Below, piece by piece: positions 34,157 to 41,153 of a DNA stretch of 64,000 bases. The notes below the pieces were generated by a model. It was not told the origin of the DNA. It saw nothing but the letters and a program-made list of their open reading frames with translations, and made no database searches. The stretch lies in contig NZ_JQKD01000021.1 of the NCBI RefSeq assembly GCF_000745855.1, forward strand, positions 44,076-108,075. The letters run 5' to 3'. Every line of letters begins with the position of its first letter. The first letter of the stretch is position 1. The translations under genes and the position numbers were made by a program. The DNA comes from Xenophilus azovorans DSM 13620 (lineage in GTDB: Bacteria > Pseudomonadota > Gammaproteobacteria > Burkholderiales > Burkholderiaceae_C).

Positions 34157-35082
34157 GCGGCGGTGCGCCGCGCATCCTGCTGACCGGCGCGGCCGGCTTC
34201 CTCGGGGCGCGCATCGCGCGGCGGCTCGCCGCGCGCGGGCTGGCCCTGCGCCTGTTCGACGTGCCGGCGGCGCAGCCTGCGCTGCAAGACCTGGCCGCCG
34301 AACTGGGCGACGCGCAGGCCGTGGCCGGCGACATCCGCGTGGGCCATGACGTGCGCGAGGCGCTGCACGGCTGCAGCGGCGTGGCGCACCTGGCCGGCGT
34401 GCTGACGCCGGTGTGCAGCGCCGACCCGGTGCTCGGCGCCGAGGTCAACCTCATCGGCACCCTGCACGTGTTCGAGGCCGCGCGTGCGCAGGGGCTGGAC
34501 CGCGTGGTCTACGCCAGCAGCGCCGGCGTGCACGGCCCCGACGGCTTCGAGCCGCGGCCGGTGACGCACTACGGCGCCTTCAAGCTCGCCACCGAGGGCG
34601 CGGCGCGCGCGAGCTGGCGCGAGCATGGCCTCGCCAGCGTCGGGCTGCGGCCCTTCGTCGTGTACGGCCCCGAGCGCCTGAGCGGTGTCAGCGCCGGCCC
34701 CAGCCTGGCCTGCCGCGCGGCGGCGCTGGGCGAAGCCTGCACCATCGGCTACACCGGCGCCGCGGGCCTGGTCTACGTCGACGACGCGGCCGGCGCCTTC
34801 GAGCACGCGCTGCTGGACGCGCCGGCCCGCGGCGCCGAGGTGTTCAACCTGGCCGGCACCGTGCACACCGTGGACGAGGTCATCGCCGAGATCCGCCGCC
34901 AGGTGCCCGATGCGCGCATCGGCGCCAGCGGCCCGCCGCTGGGCATCGCGGCCGGCATCGGCGAGGACGGGCTGGACGCATGGTTCCCGCATCGTCCGCG
35001 CACCTCGTTGGCCGAAGGCATCGCCGCCACGCTGGCCCACTACCGCCGGCAGGCGCAAACCGCGCAGAAAGAGCCCGCATGA
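34153..35082 (+). CDS. NAD-dependent epimerase/dehydratase (extended SDR)
   Basis: 309 residues from GTG 34153, which overlaps the binding-protein stop (GTGA). The Rossmann motif is TGAAGFLGARIA and DVPAAQ follows. The catalytic region is YASSAGVHG then THYGAFKLATEG, so the Tyr and Lys are in Y-G-A-F-K. The family acts on sugar nucleotides or other polyols; without a nucleotide-sugar context it may be a ring-hydroxyl dehydrogenase or epimerase in the catabolic route. It is coupled to the last SDR gene by ATGA overlap. Confidence 0.85.
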   Translation: MSGGAPRILLTGAAGFLGARIARRLAARGLALRLFDVPAAQPALQDLAAELGDAQAVAGDIRVGHDVREALHGCSGVAHLAGVLTPVCSADPVLGAEVNLIGTLHVFEAARAQGLDRVVYASSAGVHGPDGFEPRPVTHYGAFKLATEGAARASWREHGLASVGLRPFVVYGPERLSGVSAGPSLACRAAALGEACTIGYTGAAGLVYVDDAAGAFEHALLDAPARGAEVFNLAGTVHTVDEVIAEIRRQVPDARIGASGPPLGIAAGIGEDGLDAWFPHRPRTSLAEGIAATLAHYRRQAQTAQKEPA

Positions 35083-35891
35083 CGCGCACCGTGCACGCCC
35101 TGGTCACCGGCGCCACCGGCGGCATCGGCCGTGCGATCTGCCTGGCCCTGGCCGCGCAGGCGCGCCGCGACGGCCACGCGCTGCATCTCAGCGCCGCCGC
35201 CTCGCGGCCCGGCGAGAAGCTGGACCGCCTGGTCGCAGAACTGCGCGACGCCGGCGCCGAGGCCACGGGCCTGGCCGCCGACCTGACGCAGCCGCCCGAC
35301 TGCGCCCGCCTGGTCGACGAAGCCCAGCGCGCCGGCGGCGACCTGGACGTGCTGGTGTGCAACGCCGGCGCCTCCGGCCCCGGCCGGCTGGCCGACCTGC
35401 CGCTGGCGCAGTGGGAACGCAGCTTCGCGCTGAACACCCGCAGCGCCTGGCTGCTGGCCCAGGCCGCGCGGCCGGGCCTGGTGCGCACGCGCGGCAACAT
35501 CGTCGCCATCGCCTCCATGTCCGGCCTGGCGCCACACCCCGGCTACGGCGCGTACGCGGCCACCAAGGCCGCGCTGATCATGCTGTGCCGGCAGATGGCG
35601 CACGAGTGGGCCGCCGACGGCATCCGCGTGAACACCGTGAGCCCCGGCATGATCCGCACCCCGCTGACCGAGGCGGTGTACCAGGACGAGGCCGTGCGCG
35701 CGCAGCGCGAGGCCCTGGTGCCGCTGGGCCGCATCGGCCGCGGCGAGGACGTGGGCGAGGCGGTGGCCTGGCTGTCCAGCCCGGCGGCCGGCTACGTGAC
35801 GGGGCAGAACCTGACGGTCGACGGCGGCGTGGCGGACCACATGCTGGCCATGATTCCGGGACGGCCGGGCAAGGCGCCGGTGCAGGGCTAG
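35079..35891 (+). CDS. SDR-family oxidoreductase
   Basis: 270 residues. Cofactor motif TGATGGIG, CNAG (in place of NNAG), catalytic Ser in IASMSG and YAATK, and VTGQNLTVDGGVADHM at the end. The end segment VDGGxxxxMLxMIPxRPG closely resembles that of the SDR at 13797 (VDGGMSSMLMDMVPRPG), suggesting the two are recent relatives with similar substrates. It is last gene of the plus-strand operon before the RpiR regulator. Confidence 0.9.
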   Translation: MTRTVHALVTGATGGIGRAICLALAAQARRDGHALHLSAAASRPGEKLDRLVAELRDAGAEATGLAADLTQPPDCARLVDEAQRAGGDLDVLVCNAGASGPGRLADLPLAQWERSFALNTRSAWLLAQAARPGLVRTRGNIVAIASMSGLAPHPGYGAYAATKAALIMLCRQMAHEWAADGIRVNTVSPGMIRTPLTEAVYQDEAVRAQREALVPLGRIGRGEDVGEAVAWLSSPAAGYVTGQNLTVDGGVADHMLAMIPGRPGKAPVQG

Positions 35892-35945
35892 GAACACGGG
35901 CCGCGGCCGCGAAGCCGCCATCTTGTGCGGGTAAGCTCGCGGGCC

Positions 35946-36863
35946 ATGAAGCGCAGCAGCACCCCCAGGTCGTCCGGCGGCAAGGCATCGGCGCCGGGCC
36001 CCGAAGGTGCGGGCGGACCGGCCTTCGCCGTACTGGCGCGCATCGAGGCGCTGTGGTCCTCGCTCGGCCCGGTGGGCCAGCGCATCGCGGACTTCATCGT
36101 GAAGCACCCGCGCGAGGTGGTCCACATGTCGGTCAGCGAGGTGGCCGAGCGCACCGGCTCGAGCGAGGGCAGCATCGTCGGGCTGTGCAAGAACCTCGGC
36201 GCCACCGGCTTCCAGCAGGTCAAGATCGCGCTGGCGCAGGAGATCGTGCGGCCGGTGCAGTTCATCCACGAGGACCTCGATCCGCAGGACACGGCCGGCG
36301 CCGTGATCCGCAAGATCTTCCAGAGCAACGTCCAGACCCTGCATGACACCCAGGCCACGCTGGACGCCGCCGCGATGGAGCGCGCCGTCAGGCTGCTGCG
36401 CGAGGCCGAGCGCATCGAGATCTACGGCATCGGCAGCTCGGCCACCATCGCCGAGGACGCGCACTACCGCATGCTGCGCATCGGCCTGAACGCCAACGTG
36501 GTGGTCGACTCGCACGTGCAGGCGATCAGCGCCTCGCTCACCGGCCCGAAGGTCGCGGTGCTGACCATCTCGCACACGGGCAGTTCGCACGAGACCGTGA
36601 CCGCCACGCGGCTGGCCAAGGAGGCGGGCGCCTCCACCGTGTGCATCACCAACTTCGGCAAGTCGCCGCTGCAGGCCTTCGCCGACGTGGTGCTGTTCAC
36701 CATGGCGCGCGAGACCCACTTCCGCACCGAGGCGATGACCAGCCGGCTGGCGCAGCTCGCGATCATCGACGTGCTGATCGCCTGCCTGGCGCTGGCGGAC
36801 TACGACACCGCGGTGCGCACGCTGCGCCAGACCTTCGACGTGCTGTCGCTCAAGCGGTACTGA
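35946..36863 (+). CDS. RpiR-family transcriptional regulator (HTH plus SIS domain)
   Basis: 305 residues from ATG 35946; an upstream GTG (35925) is possible but has no better signal. The N-terminal HTH_6 domain (about residues 35-110) reads GQRIADFIVKHPREVVHMSVSEVAERTGSSEGSIVGLCKNLG. The C-terminal SIS domain (about residues 140-275) reads IEIYGIGSSATIAEDAHYRM and VAVLTISHTGSSHETV and normally binds a phosphosugar. It lies 54 bases after the SDR stop and is convergent with the HAD gene, overlapping it by 14 bases. It may control the phn-type operon through the palindrome at 37784-37803, or the operon to its left. Confidence 0.9.
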   Translation: MKRSSTPRSSGGKASAPGPEGAGGPAFAVLARIEALWSSLGPVGQRIADFIVKHPREVVHMSVSEVAERTGSSEGSIVGLCKNLGATGFQQVKIALAQEIVRPVQFIHEDLDPQDTAGAVIRKIFQSNVQTLHDTQATLDAAAMERAVRLLREAERIEIYGIGSSATIAEDAHYRMLRIGLNANVVVDSHVQAISASLTGPKVAVLTISHTGSSHETVTATRLAKEAGASTVCITNFGKSPLQAFADVVLFTMARETHFRTEAMTSRLAQLAIIDVLIACLALADYDTAVRTLRQTFDVLSLKRY

Positions 36864-37698
36864 GGCTGGCGGCGCCGGCCGGCGCGAAGGGCGCGTGCAC
36901 CGGACCGCCGGACGCGAGCAGCCCCGCCACCGAGGGCGCCAGCGCCCCGGGCGCATCGCCCACCAGCACGCAGGCCAGCCCCAGGCGCGCCGCGCCGGCG
37001 GCGTCGGTGGCCGGGTTGTCGCCCACCACCACCGTGCTCGCGGGATCGGCGCCCAGGCAGCGCAGGCCCTCCTCGAACAGCAGCGGCTCGGGCTTGCCGA
37101 CGATGCGCCAGGGCTGCACGCCGCTGGCGGCGGTCACGGCCGCCAGCAGCGCGCCGGTCTCGGGCACCACCCGGCCCCGCAGGCCCGGGTGGGTGGCGTC
37201 GGCGTTCGCCACCAGCAGCCGCGCGCCGCGCAGCAGCTCGTTCGCCACGGCCGCCAGCCGCGCATGGCTGAAGCGCACGTCGAGCGCGAGCAGCACCACC
37301 TCGGCATCGGCTGCGACGAGCTGCAGGCCCAGCGCGCGCGCATGGCGCTGCAGGGCGGCGCTGCCGAACACCATCACGCGGGCGGCCGGCCGCTGCCGCG
37401 CGAGCAGGCCGGCGGCACGCTCGCCCGCGAGCACGATGCGCTCGGCCGGCACGCGCAGGCCCAGGCGGCGCAGGCGCAGCGACAGCCCCTGCGCGGTGTG
37501 GGTGGAGTTGTTCGAGACGATCGCGAAGCGGCCCGCGAAGCGCTCGAGCAGCCGGGCCGCGCCGTCGATGGCCTCGTTCTGGCGCACCAGCGTGCCGTCG
37601 AGATCGAGCAGGAGGTGGCGCGCATGCGCCAGCGGATCGCCGCCGGGCGGCCCGCCCGGGCGCTGCGGCAGGCGGGTGGAATGGGCAAGGTGGTTCAT
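36850..37698 (-). CDS. HAD-superfamily hydrolase, subfamily IIA (NagD-like)
   Basis: 282 residues. Motif I LLLDLDGTLV (nucleophile and acid Asp), motif II VSNNSTH, motif III Lys in IVGKPEPLL, and motif IV VVVGDNPATDAAGA. The cap domain lies between motifs II and III as in NagD and p-nitrophenyl phosphatases. It hydrolyses small phosphate esters in the cytoplasm. Divergent from the PhnD-type gene across 191 bases containing a 20-base palindrome, so transport and dephosphorylation of a phosphorylated compound may be co-regulated. Confidence 0.9.
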   Translation of the reverse strand: MNHLAHSTRLPQRPGGPPGGDPLAHARHLLLDLDGTLVRQNEAIDGAARLLERFAGRFAIVSNNSTHTAQGLSLRLRRLGLRVPAERIVLAGERAAGLLARQRPAARVMVFGSAALQRHARALGLQLVAADAEVVLLALDVRFSHARLAAVANELLRGARLLVANADATHPGLRGRVVPETGALLAAVTAASGVQPWRIVGKPEPLLFEEGLRCLGADPASTVVVGDNPATDAAGAARLGLACVLVGDAPGALAPSVAGLLASGGPVHAPFAPAGAASLSTA

Positions 37699-37783
37699 GG
37701 ATCGTCGGATGCGGGCCGCAGCGCAGGCGCGCGTCAGCCGTGGGCCGCGATTGTATTGAACAATGCTCAGTCAATTTGGGAAT

Positions 37784-37803
37784 ATGAAATGAATTAATTT
37801 CAT
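37784..37803. promoter_or_regulatory. 20-base palindromic operator candidate upstream of phnDCE and the HAD gene
   Basis: ATGAAAT-GAATTA-ATTTCAT, perfect 7-base arms, in an AT-rich island between divergent HAD and PhnD-type genes. It is the right size and symmetry for a dimeric regulator; the RpiR protein encoded next to the HAD gene is the nearest candidate. Confidence 0.6.
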
Positions 37804-37889
37804 TTGCCTGTCATCTTCGCTTCCTAAGCTCAGCGGCATTCGAGCGGTGCATCCGCTCGCGAACGTCCCCCGCAACGAAGGAACCGATC

Positions 37890-38825
37890 ATGAAGAACCT
37901 CCTGGCCATCGCCGCTGCCGCCGTCTCGCTCACCGCGGCACTGGCTTTCCCCTCGCATGCGCAGTCCGTGGCCGACGGCTCGCGCGAGCACCCGCTGCGG
38001 GTGCTGCTGATCCCCGCCGACGGCGGCACCGAGACCGGCACCAAGGCCGACTACGCGCCGGTGTTCAACGCGGTGAGCCGCGCCACCGGCCTGCACTTCG
38101 ACCTCAAGGTCGGCCAGTCCTACGGCGCGGTGGTCGAGGGCATGTGCAACCAGCTCGCCGACATCGCCTTCTTCGGCCCGGTGTCGTACGTGCAGGCCCA
38201 CAAGCGCGGCTGCGCGCAGCTGCTGGCTGTGGGCGTGGAGAAGGGCGCTTCGGTCTACTACGCCGGCATGTTCGCCAAGGCCGATGCGCCGATCGCCTCG
38301 ATCGCGGACGTGAAGGGCAAGCGCGTGGCCTTCGGCGACGTGAACTCGGCATCGAGCTTCACCTTCCAGGTCGCGATGCTGCTGGACGCCGGCATCGACC
38401 CGGCGCGCGATCTCACCGCCATCCGCATGACCGGCAGCCATGCCAGCAGCCTGGCGGCGCTGGTGCAGGGCCAGGTCGACGTGGCCTCGCTGTCCTTCGA
38501 CTCCTACGAGAAGGCGGTGAAGCAGGGCGCGGCCGATCCGAAGGCGATCAAGGTGATCGCCAGGAGCATGGCCATCCCGTACCCGCCGCTGGCGCTGAAC
38601 TCGAAGCTGCCGGAGGCGCTGAAAGCCCAACTCAAGGACGCCTTCCAGACGGTGAACAAGGCACCCGGCGTGACGCCCGAGATGATCCGCGGCTACGGCG
38701 GCGCCAGGATCGACGGCTACGACACGAAGTTCTCGGAGGCGGAGTTCAACGTCGCCGCCGAAAAGCTGGCGCTGCTGACCGACGAGCTGAAGGGGCGCAT
38801 CCTGTCGAAGGCGGCCGAGCGTTGA
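37890..38825 (+). CDS. phnD: PhnD-type phosphonate/phosphite ABC transporter binding protein
   Basis: 311 residues with a Sec signal peptide (about residues 1-25, ending SHAQ). PhnD-family features: LRVLLIPADGGTETG, FDLKVGQSYGAVVEGMCNQLADIAFFGPVSYV (ligand loop), and VAFGDVNSASSFTFQ. It binds a phosphonate, phosphite or related anion in the periplasm. It is first gene of a three-gene importer (PhnD, PhnC, PhnE). No C-P lyase or phosphonatase genes are in view, so the ligand may be another phosphorylated compound. Confidence 0.9.
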   Translation: MKNLLAIAAAAVSLTAALAFPSHAQSVADGSREHPLRVLLIPADGGTETGTKADYAPVFNAVSRATGLHFDLKVGQSYGAVVEGMCNQLADIAFFGPVSYVQAHKRGCAQLLAVGVEKGASVYYAGMFAKADAPIASIADVKGKRVAFGDVNSASSFTFQVAMLLDAGIDPARDLTAIRMTGSHASSLAALVQGQVDVASLSFDSYEKAVKQGAADPKAIKVIARSMAIPYPPLALNSKLPEALKAQLKDAFQTVNKAPGVTPEMIRGYGGARIDGYDTKFSEAEFNVAAEKLALLTDELKGRILSKAAER

Positions 38826-38854
38826 GCGATCGTCCCGCCGCCGGAGACCCGCCC

Positions 38855-39691
38855 ATGCTGCGCTTCGAATCGGTCGCCCTGCGCCATGCCGACGGCACGC
38901 GCGCGCTCGGCGGCGTGTCGCTCGAGGTGCCCGCCGGCCAGTTCTGCGTGGTGCTGGGCGCCTCGGGCGCCGGCAAGTCCACGCTGCTGCGCACCGTCAA
39001 CGGGCTGGCCAGGCCGACCGGGGGCACGGTGCGGGTGGAGGGCACGGCGATCGGGCCGAAGACGCTGTCGCGCATCCGCCCGCGCATCGGCATGATCCAC
39101 CAGCAGTTCAACCTCGTGGCGCGCTCGACGGTGGCCGAGAACGTGCTGTGCGGCGCCCTGCCCGCGATGCCGCTGTGGCGTGCGCTGCCGGGGCTGTTCA
39201 CCGAGGCGGCGCGGCGCAAGGCCTGCGCGCTGGTCGAGGCCGTGGGCCTGGGCGAGGAGCACCTGCTGCGGCGCGTGAGCGAACTCTCGGGCGGGCAGCA
39301 GCAGCGCGTGGGCATCGCGCGCGCCTTCATGCTCGACCCGCCGCTGGTGCTGGCCGACGAGCCGGTGGCCAGTCTCGATCCGCAGACCAGCCACGACGTG
39401 CTGTCGCTGCTGCGCCGCCAGGCGCGCGAGCGCGGCGCGACCGTGCTGTGCAGCCTGCACCAGCTCGAGCTGGCGCGCGAATTCGCCGACCGCATCGTCG
39501 CGCTGCGCCGCGGCGTGGTGGTGTTCGACGGGGCGCCGAGGGCCTTCGGCGCGCAGGCGTTCGATGCGGTCTACGGACGGCATGCCGATGCACCCCCTGC
39601 CGATGCCGCCGATCCCGCGCCCGCATGGCAGCCGCCACCTTCGTCGCCACCGCAGCCGCTGCCCGGCGGCCTGCTGGAGCTCGCACCATGA
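38855..39691 (+). CDS. phnC: PhnC-type ABC transporter ATP-binding protein
   Basis: 278 residues. Walker A GASGAGKST, Q-loop MIHQQFNLV, signature LSGGQQQRVGIARAF, Walker B LVLADEPVASLDP, and switch His in LCSLHQLELA. A 40-residue Pro/Ala-rich tail after the fold (ADAADPAPAWQPPPSSPPQP) is unusual. ATG 38855 follows GGAGACCCGCCC. It overlaps the permease gene by ATGA. Confidence 0.9.
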   Translation: MLRFESVALRHADGTRALGGVSLEVPAGQFCVVLGASGAGKSTLLRTVNGLARPTGGTVRVEGTAIGPKTLSRIRPRIGMIHQQFNLVARSTVAENVLCGALPAMPLWRALPGLFTEAARRKACALVEAVGLGEEHLLRRVSELSGGQQQRVGIARAFMLDPPLVLADEPVASLDPQTSHDVLSLLRRQARERGATVLCSLHQLELAREFADRIVALRRGVVVFDGAPRAFGAQAFDAVYGRHADAPPADAADPAPAWQPPPSSPPQPLPGGLLELAP

Positions 39692-40713
39692 ACGCACCCG
39701 CCACCCTCGCCGCCGGCACGCGGCCGTCCTCGGACTGGACGCTGCCGCGGCCCTTCGGCCTGCGCACGCTGCTCGTCCTGTGCGCGCTATTGGCGGCCGG
39801 CCTGTTCGCAGGCCAGCGCGTCGAACTCGGCCGCATGCTCTCGCTCACCGGCGAAGGCGTGCTCGCGGCCGTCGGCCTGCGCGAGCAGTCGCAGGTGCTC
39901 TCGGGGCTGGGCACCATCGCTCGCTCGCTCTTTCCGCCGCAGGTCTCGGAGCGCACCGAGGTCGCGCGCATCGAGGGCTTCGACCGCGAGCGCCTGCCCT
40001 GGTTCTCGCACCTCGAGACGGTCGAGACGCGCGAGCCGCGGCTGAACCCGCAGACCCTGGCGATGGAGGAGCGCGTCGAACGCCGCGAGGTGCTGGTCCA
40101 GCCGCTGGGCTACCTGTGGCACGTGGCGGCGAAGATGCTGGAGACCTTCGAGATCGCGGTGTGGGCCACGCTGATCGCGATCGTGCTGAGCGCGCCGCTG
40201 GCCTGGTGCAGCGCGCGCAACTACGCGCCGAACCGGCTCGTCTACGGCGCGGCGCGCGCCGTGGTGGGGCTGCTGCGCGCGGTGCCCGAACTGGTGAGCG
40301 CGCTGTTCCTCGTGCTGGCCTACGGCTTCGGCCCGATCGCCGGCGTGCTCGCGCTGGCGCTGCATTCGGCGGGCTTCCTCGGCAAGTTCTACGCGGAGGA
40401 CATCGAGACCGCCGACGACCGGCCGCAGGAGGCGCTGCGCGCCATCGGCGCCGGCAAGCTGGAGGTGATGCGCTTCGCCGTGCTGCCGCAGGTGATGCCG
40501 GGCTTCATCGCCTACACGCTCTACGTGCTCGACCGCAACGTGCGCATGGCCACCGTGGTGGGGCTGGTGGGCGCGGGCGGCATCGGCCAGGAGCTGAAAG
40601 GGCGCTACGACATGTACAACTACGCGCACGTCGGCACGATCCTCATCGCGATCTTCCTGACCGTGCTCCTGCTCGACCGCGTGGCCGCCCGGCTGCGCCG
40701 CCGCTATGGCTGA
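39688..40713 (+). CDS. phnE: PhnE-type ABC transporter permease with long periplasmic insert
   Basis: 341 residues, longer than usual PhnE (about 260-290). The first helix (about residues 26-45, LRTLLVLCALLAAGLFAG) is followed by roughly 100 mainly hydrophilic residues containing EGFDRERLPWFSHLETVETREPRLNPQ, which accounts for the extra length. The standard binding-protein-dependent permease core follows, with the EAA-type loop APLAWCSARNYAPN and later AIGAGKLEVMRFAVLPQVMPG. The last gene of the importer. Confidence 0.9.
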   Translation: MNAPATLAAGTRPSSDWTLPRPFGLRTLLVLCALLAAGLFAGQRVELGRMLSLTGEGVLAAVGLREQSQVLSGLGTIARSLFPPQVSERTEVARIEGFDRERLPWFSHLETVETREPRLNPQTLAMEERVERREVLVQPLGYLWHVAAKMLETFEIAVWATLIAIVLSAPLAWCSARNYAPNRLVYGAARAVVGLLRAVPELVSALFLVLAYGFGPIAGVLALALHSAGFLGKFYAEDIETADDRPQEALRAIGAGKLEVMRFAVLPQVMPGFIAYTLYVLDRNVRMATVVGLVGAGGIGQELKGRYDMYNYAHVGTILIAIFLTVLLLDRVAARLRRRYG

Positions 40714-40869
40714 GCCCTGACGCCTGCGGGCGCCGCCTTCGCGGCCTCCGTCCTCAAGCCCCTTTCTGCCCGGACTCCCCGCGCGGCCTGCCGCCGCGCG
40801 GAGCGGCTTCGGCCGCGCCTTCTTCCTCTTCTTCTCCCTCACGTCCCCCCGATCCGAAAAGGAACCCTC

Positions 40870-41088
40870 ATGAAGACAGCATCCTCCCGGTACGGCCTCG
40901 CTGCGGCGGGCCTTCTCCTGTGCCTGGGCCTGGCCGCCTGCGGTGGCGGCGGCGGTGGTGGCGGCGGCGGCCTGCCGATCCTGCCGCCGGGGCAGACCCC
41001 GCCGCCCGGCGACGGCGGCGGCAATCCCCCGCCTTCCGGCGGCGGCGACAACCCGCCGGCCCAGCCCACGCTCAAGTGCGCGCCCTGA
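40870..41088 (+). CDS. Small glycine/proline-rich lipoprotein
   Basis: 72 residues. Lipoprotein signal with lipobox LAAC (Cys24), followed directly by ten glycines and a low-complexity Gly/Pro/Asp region ending LKCAP. No folded domain is possible; it is probably a membrane-anchored linker peptide. AAAAGGAACCCTC precedes the ATG. It lies between phnE and the phospholipase C gene. The poly-Gly tract is a run of GGC/GGT codons that could vary in length by slippage. Function unknown. Confidence 0.7.
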   Translation: MKTASSRYGLAAAGLLLCLGLAACGGGGGGGGGGLPILPPGQTPPPGDGGGNPPPSGGGDNPPAQPTLKCAP

Positions 41089-41153
41089 GCGGCCGCCGGA
41101 CCCCTCCGCAGCCTTCCTTCCGCCCCCCTTCGTCTTTGCGTTGAAAGACCCCC

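Noticed and set aside
40945..40975. Run of Gly codons after the lipobox as a frameshift or assembly artefact
   Set aside because: The frame stays open on both sides with a sensible lipoprotein signal and stop; Gly-rich linkers after lipoprotein cysteines are known, though length variation is possible.
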